Source: Thermococcaceae archaeon | GTDB lineage: Archaea; Methanobacteriota_B; Thermococci; Thermococcales; Thermococcaceae | NCBI GenBank assembly: GCA_026986455.1 | Contig: JALSON010000218.1 | Location: 1 to 10,376, forward strand | Length of the DNA stretch: 10,376 bases | Direction of reading: 5' to 3' | In this document: piece after piece, positions 1 through 6,375 of the stretch | How the letters are laid out: each line of letters begins with the position of its first letter | Numbering within the stretch: the first letter of the stretch is position 1 | Notes under the pieces: model-generated | The model's database searches: none | What the model was told of the DNA's origin: nothing | What the model saw: the letters and a program-made list of their open reading frames with translations, nothing else | Translations under genes and position numbers: made by a program

Positions 1-228
1 GAGGGCTTCCCGCTTGTCCTTTTCAAAGCTATCCATGTCTATCTCAAACTTTATTATCAAAGCCTTTTTGAAGTGCCTCACCCAATCCTTCGCTTCCCTC
101 CAGTGGGGAGCGTGCGGTGGACAGCTCGGCCTCCTGCCGTACATTGGACATGCCATACACTTCCAGACAGGCCTGGGCGAGACGACTATCTCCTCAGCAG
201 GAATCTCCTTCTCCCACAGCACCTTCAT
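1..228 (-). CDS. DUF2284 family putative metal-binding protein (C-terminal part beyond window)
   Basis: The reading frame is open from an ATG at 226-228 to the window edge, giving the first 76 residues. It carries a Cys cluster at residues 24, 27 and 36: W-K-C-M-A-C-P-M-Y-G followed by S-C-P-P-H-A-P. This C-x2-C-x8-C-P-P arrangement is what I know from DUF2284 proteins, which are predicted metal or Fe-S binders; no specific reaction is established to my knowledge. It follows the SDR gene on the same strand with a 36-base gap, so the two may be co-transcribed. A T-rich TATA-like stretch near 252-262 could also give it its own near-leaderless promoter. No strong ribosome site is visible before the ATG. 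The family call rests on the Cys pattern and recalled similarity. Confidence 0.75.
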   Translation of the reverse strand, partial: MKVLWEKEIPAEEIVVSPRPVWKCMACPMYGRRPSCPPHAPHWREAKDWVRHFKKALIIKFEIDMDSFEKDKREAL

Positions 229-264
229 AGAGCATCAAGAAAAAATTGTGAGTGAGCTTAAAAA

Positions 265-987
265 TCAATCCATCAGCCTGCCGCCGTTGACGTCTATCAC
301 TTCACCTGTTATGTGGTCGTTTTCAAGGAGGAATATCACGGCGTGGGCTATCTCCTCCGGTTTGGCTATCTCCCCGGTCAGCGAGAGCGAGCGGAGCCTC
401 TCCTTTATCTCGGGACTTATCAGCTCTGTATCAACTGGTCCCGGGGCCACTGCGTTGACGAGGATATCCGGGGCGAGATGCCTTGCGAGGTTGAAGGTGA
501 GGGCTATTAGTCCGCCTTTCGATGCCGCATAGTGCGGCCCCACGGTTCCGCCGTCCTTGCCTGCTATCGAGGCTATGTTGACTATCTTTCCCTTCTTCAT
601 GTATCTGAGGACTTCCTGAGTGACGATGAAGGCTCCCTTGAGGTTGACGCTTAGAACCGCGTCCCAGTCCTCATCGGTAACGTCCATCGGCTTCAGGGCA
701 TTTCCAAGGATTCCGGCGTTGTTCACGAGGATGTCTATCCTTCCGAAGTGTTCAATGACCTCTTCGACCATCCTTCTGACCTCTTCGCGGTTGCTTACGT
801 TAGCCTTTACTGCAATCGCATCGACCCCGTAGGAGCGGCACCGCTCAGCGGTCTCTTCCGCCTTTTCCCTGCTGTGGGCGTAGTTTACGGCGACGTTCAC
901 TCCCTTCTCCGCGAGGGCTAGTGCTATTGCCCTCCCTATTCCCCTTCCTCCTCCGGTAACGAGGGCAACCTTTCCTGCAAGATCCAT
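265..987 (-). CDS. SDR family NAD(P)-dependent oxidoreductase, FabG-like
   Basis: This is a classical short-chain dehydrogenase of about 240 residues, the usual family length. Numbered from the longest frame (start 999), the motifs are TGGGRGIG at 15-22 (Rossmann cofactor loop), NNAG at 93-96, Asn119, Ser144 and Y157-x3-K161. The catalytic tetrad is therefore complete, and the C-terminus has the usual APG and D-V-N-G-G segments. The family reduces carbonyls or oxidises alcohols with NAD(P)H; the substrate cannot be read from sequence, and 3-oxoacyl-ACP reductase is only one option. Three in-frame ATGs lie at 999, 993 and 987. I choose 987 because GGTGA sits five bases before it and the TATA-like stretch at 1015-1028 would put transcription initiation near 996. 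The gene is cytoplasmic, with a DUF2284 gene just downstream. Confidence 0.88.
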   Translation of the reverse strand: MDLAGKVALVTGGGRGIGRAIALALAEKGVNVAVNYAHSREKAEETAERCRSYGVDAIAVKANVSNREEVRRMVEEVIEHFGRIDILVNNAGILGNALKPMDVTDEDWDAVLSVNLKGAFIVTQEVLRYMKKGKIVNIASIAGKDGGTVGPHYAASKGGLIALTFNLARHLAPDILVNAVAPGPVDTELISPEIKERLRSLSLTGEIAKPEEIAHAVIFLLENDHITGEVIDVNGGRLMD

Positions 988-1072
988 GTGCATCACCATG
1001 TACGGATATATCTTCTAAAATTAAAAGGATTGGGGCGAAATATTTTTACGTTTGAAATCCAAAGCTACACCC
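988..1072. promoter_or_regulatory. Divergent promoter region for SDR and PEBP genes
   Basis: The plus-strand promoter shows a purine-rich BRE-like GCGAAA followed by the TATA-like stretch ATATTTTTA at about 1039-1048. This places the transcription start near 1068-1073, at the ATG of the PEBP gene. On the minus strand, TTTTAATTTTAG (read as reverse complement of about 1015-1028) is the likely TATA box for the SDR gene. A second A/T stretch at 1006-1013 is also possible. The assignments come from pattern and spacing only. Confidence 0.5.
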
Positions 1073-1618
1073 ATGAAAGGGGTGAGCTTCCTCTTAGCTA
1101 TAATCGTTCTGGCATCCGGATGCATATCCCATTCCGGAGGGGATGAGAGGATGAAGCTGGAGGTTGGATCCGTCTTTCACGACGGGAGTTACATACCGAA
1201 GAAATTCACATGCGATGGGGAGGACATAAACCCTCCGCTCTATCTGGCCCACATACCCGGCGATGCAAAGAGCATAGCCATAATCGTAGATGACCCTGAC
1301 GCACCTATCGGGACATTCACCCACTGGATAGCATGGAATATTCCTCCGATTGAGGAAATTCCAGAGGGCATCCCAAAGAGGGGCACCGTCGATGAGCCCA
1401 TCAAAATGATTCAGGGCAGAAACGACTTTGGAAGGATAGGCTACGGCGGGCCGTGCCCGCCGAGGGGCCACGGTGTGCACCATTACCACTTCAGGGTTTA
1501 TGCTCTGGATACAACCCTCAGCCTCCCCCCTGGGGCGAGCAGAAAAGATCTGGAGAGGGCCATGAAAGGCCACGTCATCGAGTGGGGCGAGCTGGTGGGC
1601 CTCTACGAGAGAAAATGA
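1073..1618 (+). CDS. YbhB/YbcL-type PEBP (Raf kinase inhibitor-like) lipoprotein
   Basis: This is a phosphatidylethanolamine-binding-protein fold. Residues from the chosen ATG are DDPDAP at 73-78, T-H-W at 83-85, the N-D-F-G segment at 117-120, G-Y-G-G-P-C-P-P at 123-130 and H-H-Y-H-F at 136-140. These line the small anion or ligand pocket of the family; the natural ligand of archaeal members is not known to me. The N-terminus is hydrophobic and ends in L-A-S-G-C (Cys17), consistent with a lipobox or short membrane anchor. The protein is then an extracytoplasmic domain of about 155 residues. A longer frame opens with TTG at 1052, but that codon lies only a few bases after the TATA box. The ATG at 1073 fits a leaderless transcript much better. 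The gene ends one base from the convergent stop of the next gene. Confidence 0.85.
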   Translation: MKGVSFLLAIIVLASGCISHSGGDERMKLEVGSVFHDGSYIPKKFTCDGEDINPPLYLAHIPGDAKSIAIIVDDPDAPIGTFTHWIAWNIPPIEEIPEGIPKRGTVDEPIKMIQGRNDFGRIGYGGPCPPRGHGVHHYHFRVYALDTTLSLPPGASRKDLERAMKGHVIEWGELVGLYERK

Positions 1619-1619
1619 A

Positions 1620-1871
1620 TCAGGAATACCTGAGCTTTACATAAAGGTTGACCCCGCTCTGGAAGGCCGCCAGGAAGTTCAGCGTGAAGAATATCCAGTC
1701 CCCTATCATGTAGGAATACACCGTCAGCAAGGACGAGGCTGCCACGTAGACAATTATGAACTTCAGATTCATAGGGCAGTGCCTTTTCCTTATCGTTTCC
1801 CATGTCTGGGGCACCCATGAGCTCACCAGCAGGAGCATGCCGAGAAGCCCTATCGCCGCTGCACCATCCAT
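1620..1871 (-). CDS. Small PQ-loop (SemiSWEET-like) three-helix membrane protein
   Basis: This 83-residue protein has three predicted membrane segments at roughly residues 6-21, 36-55 and 58-78. The first ends in W-V-P-Q-T-W, with the Pro-Gln pair at 21-22 that defines PQ-loop proteins. A single three-helix unit matches the SemiSWEET architecture, where two copies dimerise to form a sugar transporter; transport here is inference. A LAB_N-like domain is an alternative small PQ-loop fold. The frame can be opened with GTG at 1880, but that GTG is part of a GGAGGTG ribosome site lying six bases before the ATG at 1871, so 1871 is preferred. A TATA-like TTTTTTATG (read as reverse complement of about 1917-1926) lies at the right distance. 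Its stop codon is one base from the convergent PEBP stop. Confidence 0.75.
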   Translation of the reverse strand: MDGAAAIGLLGMLLLVSSWVPQTWETIRKRHCPMNLKFIIVYVAASSLLTVYSYMIGDWIFFTLNFLAAFQSGVNLYVKLRYS

Positions 1872-1991
1872 GCAATGCACCTCCTTTTTATTTACCCCGC
1901 TGAGCTTGGAGGATGCATAAAAAAGCTTTGTGGATGCATTTATGTTAAATTCAGGATGTTACAAGGACAGAGTAGGCAGGAAAATGCAAAA
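1872..1991 (-). promoter_or_regulatory. Intergenic region with promoter and strong ribosome site of the PQ-loop gene
   Basis: The reverse complement shows an AGCTTTTTTATGC TATA-like box at about 1916-1926 and AAAGGAGGTG just before the ATG. The rest, about 1930-1991, lies behind the stop of the helical-repeat gene. I see no further gene or repeat there. Confidence 0.45.
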
Positions 1992-2456
1992 TCAGAGCGT
2001 GTTCACAAGTCTCGAAGTTGCCCATGTTTTTACATCCTCATCCATTATACCGTTTATTATCTTCATGGCCTCGGGAACCCTGCCCCTACGGGCCAGCTCC
2101 AGCGCCACCTCCGCCTCTATCTTGGAGCGGTTTGAGACGTCCTTTATGAACCTGGCTATAGCGAGGGCATCCTCGATCTTCCCGAGGTTGAGGAATTCAA
2201 AAGCGAGGCTCATCAAAGTTTTTGTAGTTTCCTCCGCATTGTTTATATCATACGCCGCTTTAATGGCCTTATTTATTGCCTCCTTATACTCCATGCCCTT
2301 TTTTGCCATTTCAACGGCAATTCTAGAGAATGCCTTCGCCCTTATACTCCTGTCCGATATCTCCCGTGCCATTGTGTATGCATTCTCAAAATCCCCGCTG
2401 CTCACCAGCTTGTTGACGGCCTCATAGAGGGCCCGTGATTGGTACCATTCCTGCAT
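1992..2456 (-). CDS. Alpha-helical (TPR-like) repeat protein, function unknown
   Basis: I do not recognise this gene as a named family. The 154-residue product is almost entirely amphipathic helix and shows internal repeats. Residues 17-54 and 88-125 align without gaps: shared positions include the G at repeat position 5, E8, A10, A14-R15, I17, D19, S21, R23, K25, A31, E33, A35 and G38. A degenerate unit follows from about 121 to the end. This resembles tetratricopeptide-like superhelices that bind proteins. There is no signal peptide, membrane segment or Cys, so it is probably cytoplasmic. The frame also opens at 2480, but a TATA-like GCTTAAAT (reverse complement of about 2488-2497) would place transcription start near 2467, inside that extension. 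The ATG at 2456, preceded by GGGGGTTGTC, is therefore preferred. The start is uncertain. Confidence 0.65.
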   Translation of the reverse strand: MQEWYQSRALYEAVNKLVSSGDFENAYTMAREISDRSIRAKAFSRIAVEMAKKGMEYKEAINKAIKAAYDINNAEETTKTLMSLAFEFLNLGKIEDALAIARFIKDVSNRSKIEAEVALELARRGRVPEAMKIINGIMDEDVKTWATSRLVNTL

Positions 2457-2580
2457 GACAACCCCCACACTAATTTGCATTACAGAGATTTAAGCTTTCC
2501 TGAAGGCATGTCGTTGGTTAGCATCTGTGGAATCCCCACCCTCTTCCGGGGCATTATTGCACCTATCCCGTGAAGTGAAG

Positions 2581-2626
2581 GATAAGTTTATATTGGAACA
2601 CCCTCAATGGGTAAGTAGGTGAGAAG
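2581..2626 (+). promoter_or_regulatory. Promoter and ribosome site of the CGP-CTERM thioredoxin-like gene
   Basis: GTTTATATT at 2586-2594 is a good archaeal TATA box, preceded by purine-rich GAAGGATAA (BRE-like). AGGTGAG at 2617-2623 lies just before the ATG at 2627. Expected transcription start is near 2615. Confidence 0.6.
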
Positions 2627-3244
2627 ATGAAGAAGATTGGAGTGCTACTGGCTCTGCTTTTTGCCCTGTCGTTTGTATCGTATGCTGTTGCAGAGACTCA
2701 GATTGATACGAGTAAAATCCATTTTTACATGTATGGTGCGAGTTCCTGCCCGCACTGTCGAAAGATGAAGGCTGAAATTCCCGAGGTTTTCGGGAAGGAC
2801 AGTTTAACCTATTACGAGCTGGTGGGCAATGAGGAGAATTCAAAGCTCTTTAACGAACTCTACCAGCTTACCGGAATAAGCGGGGTTCCCGCAATAGGCA
2901 TAGCATACAAAGGCAAGCTCTACGCAGTCATCGAAGGAGAATTCAACGTCTCCGCAACTCCCCTGATAATCCAGGACGCTCAAAAAAACGGCGGACTAAT
3001 CCTCGTAGTCGGCGGAAAAGCATACCTCATCAAAAACCAAACCCACATCCAAAAACTACAAACACTATTCATAGAACACAAATCGGTCTTTGAGAGCCCC
3101 GGCACAAATACAAATTCAAACTCCTCCGCCCCGCAGTCTTCAACAGCAACAGGCAGCACCACATCATCAGGCAGAAAAACCTGCGGGCCTGCGCTGATAC
3201 TCCTGCTGGCTCCGCTCCCGCTCCTGCTGAGAAAAAGACGCTGA
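2627..3244 (+). CDS. Secreted thioredoxin-like protein with CGP-CTERM anchor
   Basis: This 205-residue protein has four visible parts. A signal peptide occupies about residues 1-22 and ends in A-V-A. A thioredoxin-like domain has a C-P-H-C active site at 41-44 and the cis-proline segment G-V-P at 86-88. A Ser/Thr/Asn-rich linker at about 158-183 is a likely glycosylated cell-wall spacer. The C-terminus at 184-205 carries T-C-G-P, a hydrophobic helix and R-K-R-R, which is the CGP-CTERM sorting signal known from Thermococcales. The inferred role is an extracytoplasmic disulfide reductase or isomerase anchored to the outer face of the membrane. The next gene encodes a CcdA-like carrier that could re-reduce its CxxC. 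The last part of the domain (about 3021-3080) is strikingly poor in G compared with the first half of the gene. Confidence 0.88.
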   Translation: MKKIGVLLALLFALSFVSYAVAETQIDTSKIHFYMYGASSCPHCRKMKAEIPEVFGKDSLTYYELVGNEENSKLFNELYQLTGISGVPAIGIAYKGKLYAVIEGEFNVSATPLIIQDAQKNGGLILVVGGKAYLIKNQTHIQKLQTLFIEHKSVFESPGTNTNSNSSAPQSSTATGSTTSSGRKTCGPALILLLAPLPLLLRKRR

Positions 3245-3316
3245 ACCTTTTGTTCTTAACTTTTTGTGGCAGAAATGCTGAAAAGCATGATTCCCAATTT
3301 CCGGTGGGGCAGAACC
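3245..3316 (+). other. T-rich spacer between the thioredoxin-like and CcdA-like genes
   Basis: CCTTTTGTTCTTAACTTTTTG at about 3246-3266 is T-rich and could act as an archaeal terminator for the upstream gene. TTCTTAAC could instead be a weak TATA box for the next gene. GGTGGGG at 3303-3309 is the likely ribosome site for the ATG at 3317. The sequence alone does not say whether the two genes share a transcript. Confidence 0.3.
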
Positions 3317-4039
3317 ATGAAAAAGGATATCGAGGCACTTCTCCTCATACTGCTTGTATCATTCGGGGTGAGCTCGGTTGCTCTTTATTCTCTCGGTCTT
3401 TCATGGTTCATCCCCCAGTTCCTGGCCCTGGCACTCTCGGATTCAATAAACCCGTGTACCTTCGTTATCTACACCATGCTCCTGATAGCGCTCTCGGTCA
3501 AGGAGGTATCAAAGAGGCAGATATACATCGTCGGAATGAGCTTCGTCGCCGCCATATACATGTCATATTACCTCCTCGGACTCGGCCTTGTTGTATTTGC
3601 CACGACAATTCCCACATGGGTCGCCGGGATTCTGGCCATAGCCTTCGGGCTATACACAATGATAACTGGATATCTGGAGAGGTCGAGGATTGGAGATAAA
3701 AAAGAAACAAGGCGGAGAATATTCAGCAGGGATGCGACCCTGATAGGGGCATTCACCCTGGGTGTGATAGTCTCATTCACCCTCCTGCCCTGTTCCGCTG
3801 GGAGCTATCTCGTATATGCCATACTCATATCCAAGGCAGGGAGAACCCTCATATTCCTGCTGCTCGCACTCTACAATCTGCTGTTTGTCCTGCCGCTTGT
3901 GGTCATCCTCTTTGTTATGGGAGGCATAAGCGAAAGCAAGACGGTATCTCAAAAGCTTGTCCAGAGAAGCAGGGAGCTGTCTATTGCCGCCGGGATCATC
4001 CTCGTCGCAATTGGAATCTGGGTGCTGCTGGAGTACTAA
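3317..4039 (+). CDS. CcdA/DsbD-type transmembrane thiol-electron carrier
   Basis: The 240-residue product is a polytopic membrane protein with about six hydrophobic segments. Two segments carry the cysteines expected for the CcdA family: D-S-I-N-P-C-T-F (Cys47) and T-L-L-P-C-S-A-G (Cys159). In this family such a pair passes electrons from cytoplasmic thioredoxin across the membrane to an outer CxxC protein. The gene directly upstream encodes exactly such a protein (CPHC, secreted and anchored), which supports a partnership by inference. A charged cytoplasmic loop (E-R-S-R-I-G-D-K-K-E-T-R-R-R) lies at about 121-134 between helices three and four. The frame can be extended to GTG 3266 or ATG 3275, but these add a polar leader. 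ATG 3317 with GGTGGGG upstream and an immediate K-K-D plus hydrophobic helix is the likelier start. Confidence 0.82.
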   Translation: MKKDIEALLLILLVSFGVSSVALYSLGLSWFIPQFLALALSDSINPCTFVIYTMLLIALSVKEVSKRQIYIVGMSFVAAIYMSYYLLGLGLVVFATTIPTWVAGILAIAFGLYTMITGYLERSRIGDKKETRRRIFSRDATLIGAFTLGVIVSFTLLPCSAGSYLVYAILISKAGRTLIFLLLALYNLLFVLPLVVILFVMGGISESKTVSQKLVQRSRELSIAAGIILVAIGIWVLLEY

Positions 4040-4085
4040 TCTCCCGCTGGACATTCCGATTCATCAGTGCCGGGTGGTGTGCAAA

Positions 4086-4129
4086 AACCCTTAAATAGAA
4101 ACCCGTTAGAAATTTCAGACGGTGGTGAT
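4086..4129 (+). promoter_or_regulatory. Promoter and ribosome site of the CBS-antiporter operon
   Basis: CTTAAATAG at about 4090-4098 is a TATA-like box preceded by purine-rich AAAAACC. GGTGGTGAT at 4121-4129 is a strong ribosome site abutting the ATG at 4130. Transcription should start near 4118. This argues that the CBS-antiporter pair is transcribed apart from the CcdA-like gene. Confidence 0.6.
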
Positions 4130-4657
4130 ATGGAAGACATTGGAAAAGCCCTGCAGCACTTCCATGAGCTGAAACTGAAGCAGATCATGCCGGCAGCCTC
4201 TTCAATCCCCGTGGTTGAAGCAGATTCCCCCGTAATCAACGTCCTCAAAATACTGCGCACGAGGCACCATGTTTGGGTGGTTGAGGATAGGAAAAGCATG
4301 AAGCTCTGCGGGGTGATCCGCTATCTGGACACCATGGATATCCTCCTCCCCCCTGAATCCCACAAATTCCGGCTGGGGATGACGAGTGCCGTTATGAAGT
4401 CCCTTCTGGGAGGAGCTCAAAAAGCCGGCGAAATAATGGAGAGGAATGTCCTGACGGTTGAGGAAGACGCAACCGTTCTCGATGCATTGATTAAGATGAA
4501 GCGCTACAAGACCCAGGTTCTGGCCATTGTTAAGGGTGATACACTTGTAGGTGAGATAAGCCTCAGGATTCTCATAGATGAGCTTCTCAGACTGCTCAGG
4601 GTGGGTGGTACATCATGGAGCCAGCATGGATCCTCTTCACAATCGGGATTGCACTGA
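4130..4657 (+). CDS. Two-CBS-domain protein, putative regulator of the downstream antiporter
   Basis: This 175-residue soluble protein is a tandem CBS pair (Bateman module). CBS1 covers about residues 19-75 (Q-I-M-P at the start, V-W-V-V-E-D strand, G-V-I-R). CBS2 covers about 115-170 (I-M-E-R-N-V-L-T-V, V-L-A-I-V-K-G, V-G-E-I-S). CBS pairs bind adenosine nucleotides and often gate transporters or enzymes. A longer frame starts at 4067, but the promoter and the GGTGGTGAT site fix the start at 4130. The end overlaps the antiporter gene by 43 bases (4615-4657). The polar Ser/Gly-rich tail of this protein is therefore encoded by sequence constrained in a second frame. The overlap implies translational coupling, and I infer that the protein senses nucleotide levels for the antiporter. 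Confidence 0.82.
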   Translation: MEDIGKALQHFHELKLKQIMPAASSIPVVEADSPVINVLKILRTRHHVWVVEDRKSMKLCGVIRYLDTMDILLPPESHKFRLGMTSAVMKSLLGGAQKAGEIMERNVLTVEEDATVLDALIKMKRYKTQVLAIVKGDTLVGEISLRILIDELLRLLRVGGTSWSQHGSSSQSGLH

Positions 4658-5907
4658 TACTTGCGAAAATCGGGGACGGCATTATAGAGAGGTTTGAGCT
4701 TCCGGGTGTCCTTGGGGAGCTCCTGATGGGTATGATACTCGGGAACCTCGTCTATTTTGGACTGGTGAGCTCCCAGTACCTTACCATAACAGTGAACACG
4801 AGCGAGGTCATGGACTTCCTTGCCAAGCTCGGCATAATCTTCCTGCTCTTTCTCGGTGCCCTCGACACGGATATAAGCATGCTGAAGAAAACGGGGGTGA
4901 CCGCGACAGTCTCAACCGTTCTCGGTGTTTTTGTTCCCCTTATCCTCGGCTGGTTTGCACTTATGGAAATGGGATATCCGAGCAGGGAGGCATTTGCCGG
5001 AGGCGTTCTGCTCACAGCCACAAGCATCGGACTGACGGTCAGGGTGATGATGGACCTCGGGGTTCTGAGGAGTGAGGTCGGGGCGGCCTCTCTGAGTGCG
5101 AGCGTCATGGATGATTTCCTCGGTATAGCCCTCGTCATATTTGCCGTGGGAAGCGGCAGCCTGACCGGGCTCGGGGTTAAAATAGCGGTGTTCTTCATTA
5201 TAACAGGGATTATAGGATGGTTTGCCGTCGATTATTACGTTAAATTCGCTGAGAGGCTTCGTGTTGAAAAGGGCATCCTCGGCCTCGTTCTCGGCCTCAT
5301 GTTCCTCTTTGCCGCACTCGCCGAGAGCTGGTTTGCGGCGGCAATTGAAGGGTCTTTCATGGCGGGCCTCATCCTGGCAAAGCTGCCTGAAGGCAAAAAG
5401 CTAATGGAAGACGTGAGGGCGATAGGCTATGGATTTCTGATCCCGATTTTCTTCGTTCACACGGGAGCCATGCTCAACCTCAAGGTTTTTGAGAGCTACT
5501 CCGCCCTGACTCTCGCGGCCGTCCTCACTGTAATTGCAGTGGTGGGCAAGGTTATCGGCAGGGGCTTTGGTGCATGGATAACGGCATGGGGCAGGGGGAG
5601 GGCTTTCCTCTTTGCTCCCAAGAACTTCCACATGTCCCTTCAGATGGGTATCGGCTCAATCCCGAGGACAGAGGTTGCCCTCGTCGACCTGATGGTTGCG
5701 ATTCACGGCAGGGCGATACCTCCGGCGGATGCTCCAAAGTTCATCGCAGCGACGCTTATATTCATCACGGTCTCAGTGCTCATAACCCCGCCCCTGCTCA
5801 AATGGGCGTTCAGGGAGGATATTGAGAAAACCGTGGAGAGCAAAGCCAGCACCAAGGTTGAGCGCATAAAGGAAACGAAGCAGAGGATAAAAGAGCTCAA
5901 ACGGTGA
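4615..5907 (+). CDS. Cation/proton antiporter, CPA2 (NapA/KefB-like) family
   Basis: The 430-residue protein is an integral membrane transporter with about 11-13 hydrophobic segments. Diagnostic features are the A-T-S-I-G-L-T-V-R segment at about 135-143, the paired aspartates D166-D167 in S-V-M-D-D-F that bind the cation and proton in electrogenic CPA2 exchangers, and P-R-T-E-V-A near 350 in the later core helices. It would exchange Na+ (or K+) for H+ across the membrane; the ion is not readable from sequence. The C-terminus after about residue 395 is a charged tail rich in Lys and Glu, probably a cytoplasmic helix or coiled coil. There is no TrkA-N/RCK domain; the overlapping CBS gene upstream could supply regulation instead. 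GGTGG lies upstream of the ATG at 4615 inside the CBS gene. Confidence 0.9.
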   Translation: MEPAWILFTIGIALILAKIGDGIIERFELPGVLGELLMGMILGNLVYFGLVSSQYLTITVNTSEVMDFLAKLGIIFLLFLGALDTDISMLKKTGVTATVSTVLGVFVPLILGWFALMEMGYPSREAFAGGVLLTATSIGLTVRVMMDLGVLRSEVGAASLSASVMDDFLGIALVIFAVGSGSLTGLGVKIAVFFIITGIIGWFAVDYYVKFAERLRVEKGILGLVLGLMFLFAALAESWFAAAIEGSFMAGLILAKLPEGKKLMEDVRAIGYGFLIPIFFVHTGAMLNLKVFESYSALTLAAVLTVIAVVGKVIGRGFGAWITAWGRGRAFLFAPKNFHMSLQMGIGSIPRTEVALVDLMVAIHGRAIPPADAPKFIAATLIFITVSVLITPPLLKWAFREDIEKTVESKASTKVERIKETKQRIKELKR

Positions 5908-5935
5908 GCTTTTTGATTTTTTAATTCCCCTTTAG
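5908..5935 (+). terminator. T-rich transcription terminator after the antiporter gene
   Basis: Directly after the TGA are GCTTTTTGATTTTTTAATTCC runs of T5 and T6. Archaeal RNA polymerase terminates at such T-tracts without needing a hairpin. It lies between converging genes. Confidence 0.6.
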
Positions 5936-5968
5936 CACTCTAACAGCACATACAGAGAATAAAGGAAC

Positions 5969-6313
5969 TCACAAAGCGAGCTTCTCCCTTACCTTCCTTT
6001 CGAACTCCGCGAAGTTCGGAACCCCAATGAACTCAACCCTGTTGTTGATTAATATCGTTGGCGTTCCGAGGATGTTGTGCTCCATGGCCTTCCTCTGACC
6101 CTCGGGGGTTGCCACGCTGAGCTCCTTAGCAACGATCCCCTCATATTTCCTCTCAAGCTCCTTTGCCATGGCCACGGCTATCGGGCAGTACGGGCATCCG
6201 GGTGATGTTATGACCTCGATGACGACCTTCCTTTTCGGTTTGGTCTCTATAATTCCAGCCCTCTTCATGAGTTCCAGCATCTTTCTGCGCCTTATCATCT
6301 CAAGCTCATCCAT
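5969..6313 (-). CDS. Cytoplasmic thioredoxin/glutaredoxin-like protein (CPYC)
   Basis: This 114-residue protein carries a redox motif C-P-Y-C at 40-43 within S-P-G-C-P-Y-C-P and the cis-proline segment G-T-P-T at 83-86. Both are expected of small archaeal thioredoxin/glutaredoxin-like proteins. It has no signal peptide. A charged helical extension of about 28 residues (with R-R-R-K-M-L-E-L-M-K) precedes the first beta strand, which is unusual for the minimal fold. The likely role is thiol-disulfide exchange in the cytoplasm; the partner is unknown. GGGGTGGG lies just before the ATG at 6313, and a TATA-like box about 35 bases further upstream suggests an independent promoter. It sits 62 bases downstream of the unknown gene on the same strand. 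Confidence 0.83.
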   Translation of the reverse strand: MDELEMIRRRKMLELMKRAGIIETKPKRKVVIEVITSPGCPYCPIAVAMAKELERKYEGIVAKELSVATPEGQRKAMEHNILGTPTILINNRVEFIGVPNFAEFERKVREKLAL

Positions 6314-6342
6314 CTGCCCACCCCTTTAGAAGAGAAAAATGG

Positions 6343-6358
6343 GGGTTTAAAAAGAAAT
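6343..6358 (-). promoter_or_regulatory. TATA box of the CPYC thioredoxin-like gene
   Basis: Read on the minus strand this is TTTCTTTTTAAACCCCC, with the core TTTTTAAA about 35 bases before the ATG. Spacing fits a short leader carrying the GGGGTGGG ribosome site. Confidence 0.45.
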
Positions 6359-6375
6359 TCTTGAAAGAGGATTCA

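Noticed and set aside
14..532. Long plus-strand open frame of 172 codons
   Set aside because: It runs antisense across the DUF2284 and SDR genes, both of which have clear family motifs. Its translation shows no recognisable domain.
1094..1573. Minus-strand open frame within the PEBP gene
   Set aside because: The plus-strand frame carries all PEBP motifs; the antisense frame is a composition artefact of a G+C-rich gene.
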